A DNA stretch of 64,000 nucleotides from G963704535 sp963704535. GTDB taxonomy: Bacteria; Chloroflexota; Chloroflexia; Chloroflexales; Roseiflexaceae. The stretch lies in the NCBI GenBank assembly GCA_963704535.1, contig OY969916.1:1054001-1118000 (forward strand), written 5' to 3'. The notes under the pieces are model-generated. The model saw only the letters and a list, made by a program, of their open reading frames with translations, was not told the DNA's origin and ran no database searches. Below are positions 17,539 to 26,059 of this stretch, piece by piece. The position numbers and the translations under genes were made by a program. Within the stretch, counting starts at the first letter, position 1; the number at the start of each line of letters is the position of its first letter.

Positions 17539-18720
17539 ATGACTACCCCGTTTCTGGCCGAAGCCGAGGCAATCTCCGACGACATCGTCGCCATCCGGCG
17601 CGATCTGCACATGCACCCGGAGCTGGGGTTCCAGGAGATCCGCACGGCGCGGATCGTCGCCGAGCGGCTGGGCGCGCTTGGCTACGAGGTCGTGACCGGG
17701 GTCGGGAAAACCGGCGTGGTCGGGCTGCTCGGTGGCGGGCAGCCAGGCGAGCGCACGGTGCTGCTGCGCTTCGACATGGACGCGCTCCCGATCCAAGAGG
17801 AGAATGACGTGCCCTACCGCTCGCAGACGCCCGGCGTGATGCACGCCTGCGGGCACGACGCGCATGTCGCCGTCGGGATCGGCGTGGCCACGCTGCTGGC
17901 GCGTCACCGCGACCGCATCCGCGGCACGGTCAAGCTGATGTTCCAGCCGGCCGAAGAGGGGCTCGGCGGGGCCATGGCGATGATCAACGACGGCGTGCTG
18001 AAAGGGCCGGATGTCGACGTGGCGCTCGGCCTGCACGTCTCCTCGAACCACGACACCGGTACGGCGGTCGTGCGCAGCGGGGCGATGATGGCAGCCGCCG
18101 ATAAGCTCCACATCCTGGTGCGCGGCAGCGGCGGCCACGCCGCCCACCCCGACCAGACCGTCGACGCCGTGCTGGTGGCCGCCCAGATCGTCGTCGCGCT
18201 CCAGACGATCGTATCGCGCAACCTCAACCCGGAGGAGCCGGGGGTCGTCACCATCGGCACGTTCCAGGCGGGCAGCGCCTCCAATGTGATCGCCCAGACC
18301 GCCGAGTTGACCGGCAGCATCCGCAGCTTCAGCGAGGCCGTGCGCGAGCTGCTACACCGCCGCATCCACGAGGTCGCCGGCGGTGTGGCCGCCGCGCTGG
18401 GCGCCAGTGCCGAGGTCACGATCACCCGCGGGGTGGACCCGACCGTGAACGCGCCGGAGCCGACAGCGCTGGTGCATACGATCGCGGCCGAGGTGCTGGG
18501 CGCCGAGCAGATCGACACCACCTACCGGACCACCGGCGGCGAGGATTTCTCGGCGGTGCTGGTGCGCGTGCCGGGCCAGTTCTTCTTCCTGGGCGCCCGC
18601 GACGACGCGCGCGGCCTGAACGCCCCGCATCACAACCCGCGCTTCGACATCGACGAGCGCTGTTTGCCGTCAGGGGTCGCGATCCTGTGCGAGGCGGCGG
18701 TGCGGGCGTTAGCTGAGTAG
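17539..18720 (+). CDS. M20D amidohydrolase (amino-acid N-acyl/hippurate hydrolase type)
   Basis: A 393-residue zinc/manganese peptidase-like amidohydrolase of the IAA-amino-acid hydrolase / hippuricase / N-acetyl-diaminopimelate deacetylase group. Seen: RRDLHMHPELGFQE at the N-terminus, RFDMDALPIQE, the metal-binding MHACGHDAHVAVG, the catalytic FQPAEEGLGGA, the dimerisation-domain motif GSGGHAAHPDQTVD, and GGEDFSAVLVRVPGQFFFLG near the end. It cleaves N-acyl groups from amino acids; the exact substrate is not readable. ATG 17539 has GGAGGAG upstream; an earlier ATG at 17518 adds only seven residues. Confidence 0.93.
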   Translation: MTTPFLAEAEAISDDIVAIRRDLHMHPELGFQEIRTARIVAERLGALGYEVVTGVGKTGVVGLLGGGQPGERTVLLRFDMDALPIQEENDVPYRSQTPGVMHACGHDAHVAVGIGVATLLARHRDRIRGTVKLMFQPAEEGLGGAMAMINDGVLKGPDVDVALGLHVSSNHDTGTAVVRSGAMMAAADKLHILVRGSGGHAAHPDQTVDAVLVAAQIVVALQTIVSRNLNPEEPGVVTIGTFQAGSASNVIAQTAELTGSIRSFSEAVRELLHRRIHEVAGGVAAALGASAEVTITRGVDPTVNAPEPTALVHTIAAEVLGAEQIDTTYRTTGGEDFSAVLVRVPGQFFFLGARDDARGLNAPHHNPRFDIDERCLPSGVAILCEAAVRALAE

Positions 18721-18804
18721 CTGTGCGGCGCGGGAATGGAGATGGGATGTGAAGCTGTTCCGAGCTACCACATTGCGGAATAGCTTTCAAAATCTGTAAT
18801 AGGT

Positions 18805-18835
18805 GTTGCCCGCTGATAAATGATTAGCGGGCAAC
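18805..18835. terminator. Hairpin between convergent genes
   Basis: Perfect 10-bp stem GTTGCCCGCT/AGCGGGCAAC with an 11-nt loop, between the M20 gene and the antitoxin gene, which converge. There is no strong T-run, so its terminator role is inferred from position. Confidence 0.45.
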
Positions 18836-18880
18836 AAAGTCTAAAACCAAGCGTAAGAATGATTCGGAATATGGGCGTGT

Positions 18881-19156
18881 TTATTCTTGGGTCGGCGTAT
18901 CATTAAATCGCCGCCGCATGTCAGCACTCGATATACCACCTTCCTGGGTGTGACGAGTGCGAGATCGCTCAATAATGGCTAGAAAGTCGGGATTCTGGCT
19001 TAATGTGATCGTTTCCGCGTCGGTATTTGGGAGGGCCACTACTGCGGCAATCGGACGACCATTACTAGTCACAATAATCGCGCCCTCATCGACCTGTTGG
19101 GCGTATTCAGCCAATGATTGCGTGGCCTCGGTCAGTTCTACTGTTCGCGTAGTCAT
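18881..19156 (-). CDS. Type II antitoxin, Phd/YefM family
   Basis: A 91-residue protein whose N-terminus is typical of Phd/YefM antitoxins: VELTEATQSLAEYAQQVDEGAIIVTSNGRPIAAVVAL. This domain binds operator DNA. The C-terminus (RTRHTQEGGISSADMRRRF) would wrap the toxin. Its start overlaps the toxin stop by 4 nt (ATGA), so the two are translationally coupled, with the toxin encoded first. Confidence 0.85.
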   Translation of the reverse strand: MTTRTVELTEATQSLAEYAQQVDEGAIIVTSNGRPIAAVVALPNTDAETITLSQNPDFLAIIERSRTRHTQEGGISSADMRRRFNDTPTQE

Positions 19157-19452
19157 AGCTGGATCTCCTTACCACCAATCACGACACGGTTGCGGTGTTT
19201 GATGCCAACGGCACGAATGTAAACGATGGGTTGTGTTAAGTCTGCGACATCGTAATATACCCGCAGCTTGCCGATCCGTAACTCCCATGGCGCAACCGGA
19301 TTCGGACGCATTGGTTTGCGGTTGCGGGTTTCCACAGTTGGTTGATGCGCTAATTGTCGATCGACCGTATCAAACACCAACGCGCGCTGGCGGGCGGTCA
19401 AGACACGGAGATGCTCATCGGTCTCCGGCGAATACTCAATCGTGTATGCCAC
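19153..19452 (-). CDS. Type II toxin, RelE/ParE superfamily
   Basis: A 99-residue toxin. AYTIEYSPETDEHLRVLTAR at the N-terminus, NPVAPWELRIGKLRVYYDV in the middle and VGIKHRNRVVIGG near the end follow the RelE/ParE fold (the usual WELRxGxxRVxY motif). It would be an mRNA interferase or a gyrase-poisoning toxin; sequence alone does not separate these. It precedes its antitoxin, the reverse of the common Phd-first order. Confidence 0.85.
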   Translation of the reverse strand: MAYTIEYSPETDEHLRVLTARQRALVFDTVDRQLAHQPTVETRNRKPMRPNPVAPWELRIGKLRVYYDVADLTQPIVYIRAVGIKHRNRVVIGGKEIQL

Positions 19453-19505
19453 CGTCCTCGCGTGCCCCCTGTTCCCACCGGCAATATCACTACGGCATAT
19501 GGCGC

Positions 19506-19514
19506 ATTATACCA
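19506..19514 (-). promoter_or_regulatory. Extended -10 promoter of the toxin-antitoxin pair
   Basis: On the minus strand TGGTATAAT (TG-N-TATAAT), about 55 nt before the toxin ATG. The -35 is weak, as expected for an extended -10 promoter. Confidence 0.5.
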
Positions 19515-19593
19515 CTCACGACGACAGCGAAGATCAGATTGAGCCGATATAAATTTATGTCCTCGGCTCAGATCCTTAATATAGTAGAGCGGC

Positions 19594-20352
19594 TCAACTC
19601 TCCAACCCACCACCGTCGATCAGCTCCGCAATTGAGCCGATCACGACATCCGCGTAGGGTGCCAGAAGCTCCGCCGTACTAACGCCCGACGCGACGCCAA
19701 CCACCAGCCCGACGCCGGCCGCCCGCCCCATCCGCATGTCGGCCACGGTGTCGCCGATGACCATGGCCTGCGCCGGCGCGATGCCGAGCTGCCGGCACAG
19801 CGCCAGCACCGGGTCGGGCGCCGGCTTGGTCGGGAAATCGTCGTCGCCGCAGGCCAGCGCCTCGACCAGCGGCGCGACCCCCAGCGCGGCCAGCGTCGCC
19901 GCGGTCGGCGCGCGGTCATCGGTGGTGGCGACGGCGATCTTGAGGCCCTGGCGCCGCAGCGCGCCGAACAGCGCCCCAAGATCGGCCAGGGGCCGCGCCA
20001 GCGCCACCGGGTCGGGCACCAGCCAGGCCGCGGCCACCGCCGCCTCGGCGACCGGGCCGGGCATCACCTCGCGCAGCACTTCGACCGCCAGGTCGTGCAA
20101 GGCAGCCATCGGCCCGACCGCCAGCGGCCCGCCGGGGGCGACCTCACCCGTCGCCGGGTCGTAGCCCATGGCGTCGAACAGCCGCGCGGACACCGCGATG
20201 CCGGTGCTGTCCTCCAGGCGGCGCACCAACTCGATCTCCCAGCCGGCCCACATCGCGTGGAAGTCGATCAGGGTGCCGTCTTTGTCAAAAATAACAAGTT
20301 TTCCGGATCGGTTTCCCTCGCTAAGGAAAGCCGAAATTCGTAGATGTATCAT
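19594..20352 (-). CDS. HAD-superfamily hydrolase (phosphoglycolate-phosphatase-like)
   Basis: A 252-residue HAD phosphatase. Motif I is VIFDKDGTLIDFH (catalytic Asp about residues 23-25), motif II is in KIAVATTDDRAPT, motif III is TKPAPDPVLALC, and motif IV is MVIGDTVADMRMGRAAG. The helical cap between motifs I and II makes it a C1-cap, Gph/PGP-like enzyme acting on a small phosphorylated metabolite. The annotated start at 20352 has no clear ribosome-binding site and lies inside an inverted repeat, so the true start may be a little further in. Confidence 0.88.
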   Translation of the reverse strand: MIHLRISAFLSEGNRSGKLVIFDKDGTLIDFHAMWAGWEIELVRRLEDSTGIAVSARLFDAMGYDPATGEVAPGGPLAVGPMAALHDLAVEVLREVMPGPVAEAAVAAAWLVPDPVALARPLADLGALFGALRRQGLKIAVATTDDRAPTAATLAALGVAPLVEALACGDDDFPTKPAPDPVLALCRQLGIAPAQAMVIGDTVADMRMGRAAGVGLVVGVASGVSTAELLAPYADVVIGSIAELIDGGGLES

Positions 20353-20465
20353 ACGACATACCGTCCAGTTCTATACTCCTTTTTCTGATTACCCCAAACC
20401 TCGCACAGATCAAGCCCCGCATATTGTGTCGTATGATCTCATAGGATTGGGATTTTGTACATCTA
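20341..20465. repeat. Nested inverted repeat over the HAD gene start
   Basis: TAGATGTA (20341-20348) pairs with TACATCTA (20458-20465), and ATCATACGACATA (20348-20360) pairs with TGTGTCGTATGAT (20425-20437) at 12 of 13 positions. The spacing and length suggest a small palindromic element abutting the gene start. Confidence 0.55.
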
Positions 20466-20467
20466 TC

Positions 20468-20527
20468 GTGGGAGTTCTGGTGGTGGAAAAGGATTATTGA
20501 GAGGAAGCCCCTCAATAATCCCTTTCA
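20468..20527 (+). repeat. GAGGGG-palindrome repeat, copy 3 (diverged)
   Basis: Left flank GGTGGTGGAAAAGGAT, then hairpin GATTATTGAGAGG...CCCCTCAATAATC. The flank matches the copy at 42830, and the arms are changed on both sides so that pairing is kept. Confidence 0.65.
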
Positions 20528-20561
20528 AGCAGCATAGCAAAGAGCAGAAGAGGGGTACATC

Positions 20562-23438
20562 ATGAAGATTCGCTCTGCTTCCGCATTCCTGTCTGTCCTG
20601 ACCGTAGTGGTCGCCATGGCGGTATGGACCGGCGGCAGTCACCTTGCCTCCCGGCAAGTGGCCGAGCGTGCTGCGCCGGCAGTCCGCGAGGACAGTCGCG
20701 AGCAGATTCTGAAAGCGTACGCCAACCAGCCGGTCACATTCGTGGAGAACCGCGGACAACTGGACACACAGGTGCGCTACTACGCGCAGGGCTCTCGCTA
20801 CGCCTTCTATTTCACGCCCGAGGCGGCAGTGCTAACCTTGATGAAGGGAACCAGTGCTCCATCCAAAGCAACCCTGGACGCGCAAGGCTCCGGCATCCCG
20901 GACGCAGTCAAGCTGGCGGCAGTAGAAGCGCCGGCCCAAGGGGTTGCCCTGGCCCTGCGATTCCTGGGGAGCAACCCGCAGGTCATGCTGGAGGGGCAGG
21001 AGCGCGCGCCTGGGGTGGCCAACTACCTGCGCGGCGACGACCCGGCGCGCTGGCAGACTGGGCTGCCCAGCTACGCGCAGGTGGTCTATCGCGAACTCTG
21101 GCCGGGGGTTGACCTGATGCTGCGCGAGCAGGCCGGGAAGCTGAAGTACGAGTTCCGGGTACAGCCCGGCGCGCAGGTCGCCGACATCCGGCTGGGCTAC
21201 GACGGGGCGGATGGTCTGACATTGGATGGCGATGGCGGGCTGCGCGTTCAAACGGCCCTGGGGGTATTGCAGGACACGCCGCCTGTCGCCTGGCAGGAGA
21301 TCGCCGGTGTGCGCGTGCCGGTGGGGAGTCGCTATGCTCTGACGCAGGCAGGCGCCGAGATGCAGTACGGATTCGCGCTGGACGCGGGCTACCAACCGGA
21401 CCATGAGCTGATCATCGACCCTGGCCTGGACTACTCGACATTCCTGGGCGGCGCGAGTCATGAGGTTGGCGCCAGTATCGCCGTCGATGCGTCGGGGAAC
21501 GCCTATGTGACCGGCTTGACCCAGTCGCCCAATTTCCCGACCACGTCTGGCGCCTTCGACAGAACCGGCGCGGCAAGCAATAACCTGGATGTCTTCGTCA
21601 GCAAGCTGAACGCGACCGGCACGGCGTTGATCTACTCCACGTTTCTGGGCGGAAGCAACTTCGATTGGGGCCGCGCGATCACGCTCGACGGGGCCGGCAA
21701 TGCCTACGTGACTGGTCAAACGAAATCCTCAGACTTCCCGACGACAAGTGGCGCTTTCGACAGGAGCTTCAATGTCGGCACCTGCCCACGCTGCGGCATC
21801 GATCAATACGACGCCTTCGTGGCCAAGTTGAACCCCGCCGGCTCGGGCCTGGTCTACTCCACTTTCCTGGGCGGGATCGATATCGACGATGGGCTCGGCA
21901 TCGCTGTGGACGGCGCGGGCAACGCCTATGCGACCGGCCAGACCACCTCCAGTAACTTCCCCACCACCGCTGGCGCCTTCGACACGAGTTCCAACGGCGG
22001 CTACGATGGCTTCGTCACCAAACTGAACGCGGCCGGTTCGGCCCTGGTCTACTCGACCTATCTGGGCGGCTCCGACAATGAACTGCCCGAGAACGTGGCC
22101 CTCGACGCGACCGGCAATGCCTACGTGGGCGGGTCGACCAGGTCCGCCGGCTTCCCCACCACGCCCGGCGCCTTCGACACCAGCCACAACGGCGGCGCGT
22201 TCGATGAGCTGTTCGACATCTTCGTCACCAAGCTGAATGTTGGCGGTTCGGCACTGGTTTACTCGACTTTCCTGGGCGGATCAAAATCCGACTTCGGCAA
22301 TGACCTGACCATCGACGGGGCCGGCAATGCCTACATAACGGGCGCCACGCTCTCCCCAGAGTTCCCGACGACCCCCGGCACCTTCGACACCGTCTTCGAC
22401 AGCGACAGCGAGGGATTCGTGACCAAGCTGAACGCGACGGGTTCGGCCCTGGTCTATTCGACATTCCTGGGAGAGGCGGGAGCTAGTGCTATCGCGCTGG
22501 ACGCGAACAACAATGCATGGTTGAGCGGCGGCACCAGCTCGCCGAACGCCGCCACGACACCGGACGCGTTCGACACCCAGTTCAACGGCGTGTCCGATGC
22601 CTACATCGCCAAGCTGAACCAGGCCGGCTCGGCGCTCCTCTACGCCACCTTCCTCGGCGGGACGGCTTCGGAGAACGGCAACGACATCGCGCTCAGTATA
22701 GGCGGCAACGTCTACGTCACGGGCCACACTTACTCGGCTGATTTCCCCACCACGCCGGGAGCATTTGATGTCGTCTTCAACGGCGACCCCGGTATCTTCT
22801 GGGGCGATGGCTTCGTGATCAAATTGGGGACCGGCAGCGCCCCGCCTGCGCCCGCGTTGTCATCGCTGACGTTAAGCCCGGCCAGCGTCGTCGGCGGGAG
22901 CGCCTCCACAGGGACCGTGGCGCTGACCTCCGCCGCGCCGAGCGGTGGTGTGCAGGTGGCGCTTTCGAGCAGCAATGCCACCGTGGCGAGCGTCCCGGCC
23001 AGCGTGACCGTCGCGGCGGGCGCGACACAGGCCACATTCACGGTGACAACGAGTTCCGTGAGCGCATCGACGGCAGCGACAATCTCAGCCACGTACAACG
23101 GCGCGACGCGGGCGGCCACATTGACCGTATCGCCACCCGCCACAGGGCCGCTGCCAGCCCCTACGCTCGTGAGCCCCGCAAATGATGCGCGCTTCTCGCC
23201 CGGTCAGGCGATCACCTTCGACTGGAGCGACGTCGCCGGGGCCGCGAATTACACGCTTCAGATCGACGACTCGCAGAGCTTCTCGGCGCCGCTCACCTTG
23301 AGCCAGACAACTACCGCGTCGCAGTTCACAACAAGCACGCTCCCGACCAAGAAGCTGTGGTGGCGCGTACGCGCCAATACTGCCTCCGGGGCGCCGGGCA
23401 ACTGGTCCTCGGTGAAACACTTCGAGGTGAAGAGGTAG
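20562..23438 (+). CDS. Secreted SBBP-repeat protein with Ig-like and FN3-like C-terminus
   Basis: A 958-residue exported protein. A signal peptide is followed by an N-terminal domain starting FVENRGQLDTQVRYYAQG, then about eight SBBP repeats, each with a core like LVYSTFLGGS...DGAGNAYVTGxTxSxxFPTTxGAFD, predicted to form a beta-propeller. Near residues 760-860 is an Ig-like stretch (LTLSPASVVGGSASTGTVAL), and the end (PTLVSPANDARFSPGQAITF...WWRVRA) resembles a fibronectin-III/glycan-binding module. It is likely a surface or extracellular protein; the ligand is unknown. The start is supported by GAGGGG 8 nt upstream. Confidence 0.88.
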   Translation: MKIRSASAFLSVLTVVVAMAVWTGGSHLASRQVAERAAPAVREDSREQILKAYANQPVTFVENRGQLDTQVRYYAQGSRYAFYFTPEAAVLTLMKGTSAPSKATLDAQGSGIPDAVKLAAVEAPAQGVALALRFLGSNPQVMLEGQERAPGVANYLRGDDPARWQTGLPSYAQVVYRELWPGVDLMLREQAGKLKYEFRVQPGAQVADIRLGYDGADGLTLDGDGGLRVQTALGVLQDTPPVAWQEIAGVRVPVGSRYALTQAGAEMQYGFALDAGYQPDHELIIDPGLDYSTFLGGASHEVGASIAVDASGNAYVTGLTQSPNFPTTSGAFDRTGAASNNLDVFVSKLNATGTALIYSTFLGGSNFDWGRAITLDGAGNAYVTGQTKSSDFPTTSGAFDRSFNVGTCPRCGIDQYDAFVAKLNPAGSGLVYSTFLGGIDIDDGLGIAVDGAGNAYATGQTTSSNFPTTAGAFDTSSNGGYDGFVTKLNAAGSALVYSTYLGGSDNELPENVALDATGNAYVGGSTRSAGFPTTPGAFDTSHNGGAFDELFDIFVTKLNVGGSALVYSTFLGGSKSDFGNDLTIDGAGNAYITGATLSPEFPTTPGTFDTVFDSDSEGFVTKLNATGSALVYSTFLGEAGASAIALDANNNAWLSGGTSSPNAATTPDAFDTQFNGVSDAYIAKLNQAGSALLYATFLGGTASENGNDIALSIGGNVYVTGHTYSADFPTTPGAFDVVFNGDPGIFWGDGFVIKLGTGSAPPAPALSSLTLSPASVVGGSASTGTVALTSAAPSGGVQVALSSSNATVASVPASVTVAAGATQATFTVTTSSVSASTAATISATYNGATRAATLTVSPPATGPLPAPTLVSPANDARFSPGQAITFDWSDVAGAANYTLQIDDSQSFSAPLTLSQTTTASQFTTSTLPTKKLWWRVRANTASGAPGNWSSVKHFEVKR

Positions 23439-23476
23439 CTCAAAGCTCCTTCAAATAAGGCCGTGCTCAAACCTGG

Positions 23477-23602
23477 AATTTGACAATCAAACCCGGTAAT
23501 CGATATCGATGTAGGGGCGGTTCGTACACCACCCGGCGGCATTCAATGTCGTCGGGTGGTGTACGAACCGCCCCTACAGTTGCCCATGTTGATCGTCAAA
23601 TT
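23477..23602. repeat. MITE-like nested palindrome
   Basis: The outer arms AATTTGACAATCAA (23477-23490) and TTGATCGTCAAATT (23589-23602) match at 13 of 14 positions. Inside them a second hairpin has arms of about 26 identical bases (from TGTAGGGGCGGTTCGTACAC at 23510, pairing with the segment ending 23578). It occupies part of the 459-nt gap 23439-23897, where the remainder (23603-23897) shows no convincing gene. Confidence 0.75.
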
Positions 23603-23897
23603 TCATTAGTGCGGGATGGAACACCGTTGACAATTGCATTAGGTTCCCAGTGCTTGCCTTTGGGTTGATGCCGAAAACCCAATGGGTCAAGGGCTGGTAA
23701 GCAGCAGGAGCTGTCGGCCGAGCAACTTAGGAGGTTCTAAGCTTGACGTATATGCTATCATGGTCGAACAAACGTCCTTCTACCCATCGTCATGTCAGAA
23801 AGGAAAGCTGGTGGAGCGATACCAGAACCTGGGGAGACTCCAACGTCATCGGATACGAAATAGGGGATGACTGGATAGAGGATGATGGGTAGTCCAG

Positions 23898-24206
23898 ATG
23901 CAAATGACAAACTCTTATATAGACAGGCTCGCCGCTGAAATTCGGAGAACTGCCGACCCGCATGCAGCCGCAGCAGACGAAGATTTACCCCTCTATCGTC
24001 TCTATGCAGTCTTGCTGCTGACTAAAGGACGGGACGTAACGGCGGAGGACGTGCATAATGCGTGGGCTGCATGGGCTAGTGAACATGATCCCGAGAGCCG
24101 GAACCTTCTGCCGTTCAAGGAACTTCCCCTCCATATCCAACGTAAGGATGAGTTATATATGGAGGCTATTCATCAGGTTGCTGAACGTATGCGATTAGAT
24201 GAATAG
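23898..24206 (+). CDS. Small uncharacterised acidic protein
   Basis: A 102-residue soluble protein beginning MQMTNSYIDRLAAEIRR, with a central LYRLYAVLLLTKGRDVTAEDVHNAWAAWA and a C-terminal helix rich in charged residues. It resembles short proteins seen in actinobacterial and phage-like settings (possibly DUF7701), which I cannot confirm. Base composition and codon use are visibly more AT-rich than neighbouring genes (many TAT, ATA, AAA and GAT codons), suggesting recent transfer. It is separated by 8 nt from the following membrane protein, so the two form a pair. Confidence 0.6.
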   Translation: MQMTNSYIDRLAAEIRRTADPHAAAADEDLPLYRLYAVLLLTKGRDVTAEDVHNAWAAWASEHDPESRNLLPFKELPLHIQRKDELYMEAIHQVAERMRLDE

Positions 24207-24214
24207 GCAATGAT

Positions 24215-24922
24215 GTGGCAATTGAGAAGCAGCTTACAGACAAGCAGCTAGAGATTCTCCATGACCACTATAAGGAGACTTTCGCGCGCATGCGGGACGC
24301 CGAAGCTTCACGCGACCGGCTGTTCGTGTGGGTGATTGGGCTATTCGCACTTCTGAGCCTAGAGATTGGCTATCCGGCAGCAGTCGGAGGGGCGTTGGGA
24401 AAGCTCAGTATAGCGGGTGGGGAACTCAATCTCCAATCGCTACCGCTTCCGGCACTTCTCAACGCTACGTGGGTGCTAACGCTTACCATTAGCTTGCGGT
24501 ACTGCCAAACCACAATTTTAGTAAATCGTCAGTATCCCTATCTGCATATACTGGAGGAGACTATCTCACCAATGCTTGGTGGTGGCGACCTCTATCAACG
24601 TGAGGGCAAGGTCTATCTAAGAGGATATCCTCTGCTACTCGACGTGGCCTGGATTGCCTATGGCGTTCTCTTCCCGCTTATCGTGATGTTCGCGGCCCTT
24701 GGGTTGACTATCTGGGAACTTATATGGGTGTTGTACCCGTTCCCTCATATCCTCTTCGACGCTTTTGTCGCCGGTGCCCTTATCTGTTTCTTTTTCCTCT
24801 ATCGGGTACAACCAACTCTAGCCCCTCGCTGGCGAAATTGGCGGATGCGGCGGCGCAACAAACAGATCTCACCCCAAACCACCACAACCCCTAATAAATC
24901 TACCGATCCAGAGAAGTTGTGA
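24215..24922 (+). CDS. Four-helix membrane protein of unknown function, paired with the upstream small gene
   Basis: A 235-residue protein with a GTG start at 24215. A charged N-terminal helix (KQLTDKQLEILHDHYKETFA) leads into two hydrophobic segments (LFVWVIGLFALLSLEIGYP; LLNATWVLTLTISLRY), then two more (VAWIAYGVLFPLIVMFAALG; ILFDAFVAGALICFFFLY), and a basic, Thr-rich tail. No family motif is recognised. The codon use is AT-richer, like the gene before it. A two-gene soluble-plus-membrane cassette in an otherwise GC-rich region could be a defence or toxin-type module, but nothing in the sequence proves it. Confidence 0.65.
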   Translation: MAIEKQLTDKQLEILHDHYKETFARMRDAEASRDRLFVWVIGLFALLSLEIGYPAAVGGALGKLSIAGGELNLQSLPLPALLNATWVLTLTISLRYCQTTILVNRQYPYLHILEETISPMLGGGDLYQREGKVYLRGYPLLLDVAWIAYGVLFPLIVMFAALGLTIWELIWVLYPFPHILFDAFVAGALICFFFLYRVQPTLAPRWRNWRMRRRNKQISPQTTTTPNKSTDPEKL

Positions 24923-25072
24923 AAGTCTAGATTTCATGATATCTGCACAATAATAACGGCTTGAAATCATTCATAGCTGTATAATTGCTGACCCAGCATC
25001 CAGTGAGGCTTTTGCCCTATCACATTTGATCCTCTTCGACGTGCTTCTCACGTATGATAAGAGATTTTGACC

Positions 25073-25979
25073 ATGATCAACAGCGCCGATAATGTGACCC
25101 TGGTGCCCAACGACGGCTGGGACCCACGCATCCTGGTCTGCCGCTGCGGGCCGCTGGTAGATGCCTTTGTGGTCGTTGCCGATCGTTATGTCGTGCTGAT
25201 CGACACCCTGATCAACCCGCGCACCGCAGCGGCGATGCTGGAGATCGGGCGCGAGCATCTGCGTGGGGGCCGGCAGCTCCTGGTCGTCAACACCCACGCC
25301 GACTGGGATCACTGCTGGGGCAACCAGGTCTTCGGCGGCACCCAGCCAATCTGCCCGGCGCCGATCATCGCCAGCCGGCGCAGCGCCGAGCGGATGCGTT
25401 CAGCCGAGAACCGGCAGCGCCTGGAGCAGATGCGCGAGCAGGAGCCGGAGCGCTTCGGCGACGTGCTGCTCGCCCCGCCGACGCTGCTGTTCGAGGAACG
25501 CCTGGCGATCGACGGCGGCGACCTGACCCTAGAACTCTTCCTCACCCCCGGCCACACACCCGACCACAGCTCCGTCTACATCCCCGAGATCGGGACGCTG
25601 CTGGCCGGCGACGCGGCCGAGCTGCCCTTTCCATTCGTCGAGTTCGGCCCGCACGCTGCCGGCGCTGCGCGACTCGCTGGCCCGCATGGCGGCGCTCAAC
25701 CCGGCCGCCGCGCTCTACTGCCACGCCCCGGTGAGCAGCGGCCCGCGCCTGCTGCATGCCAACATCGGCTACTTCGACATGCTGGAGCGGCGCTGCCGCG
25801 ATGCGCTGGCACGCGGCGTGCCGGCGCGCCCCGAAGAAGCGCAGGATGTCGAGGGGCTGGTCGCGTTCCCCTTCAGCCAGACTCTTCCGCCCGGCGCCGA
25901 GCTGCCTGACCCTGAGTTCTACCGGCGCGGGCACCAGGACGCCATCCGGGCGATGCTTGAGCACCTGGGCGGAGCATAG
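25073..25979 (+). CDS. Metallo-beta-lactamase-fold hydrolase (one frame break)
   Basis: About 301 residues. Zinc-binding motifs of the MBL superfamily are visible: NTHADWDHCWGN (HxxxDH form), TPGHTPDHSSVYIP, LLAGDAAELPFPF, and a later LYCHAPVSSGPRLL containing the last histidine. Substrate unknown; glyoxalase-II-like thioesters or phosphoesters are common. One extra base near 25651 in GGCCCGCACG, the same local sequence as in the efeU break at 7300, shifts the frame; conserved protein then continues as ALRDSLARMAALNPAAALY. ATG 25073 is preferred to TTG 25067. Confidence 0.85.
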
Positions 25980-25987
25980 ACACACTT

Positions 25988-26016
25988 TTGCTGACCCCGC
26001 GCCAGGATGTTACAAT
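25988..26016 (+). promoter_or_regulatory. Promoter of the TPR gene
   Basis: TTGCTG (25988-25993), 17-nt spacer, TACAAT (26011-26016), about 45 nt before the TPR gene's ATG. Confidence 0.55.
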
Positions 26017-26059
26017 AGGCCATCGGAAGCGCGTCGCTCCGTCATACCAAATAGAACCT

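Noticed and set aside
16768..18147. A 459-codon version of the PfpI protein
   Set aside because: The extra N-terminal 267 residues are read antisense to the M20 gene; ATG 17346 with GGAG gives a normal 192-residue protein.
23682..23870. A 62-codon plus-strand frame in the gap after the SBBP gene
   Set aside because: No ribosome-binding site, no family resemblance, composition not coding-like.
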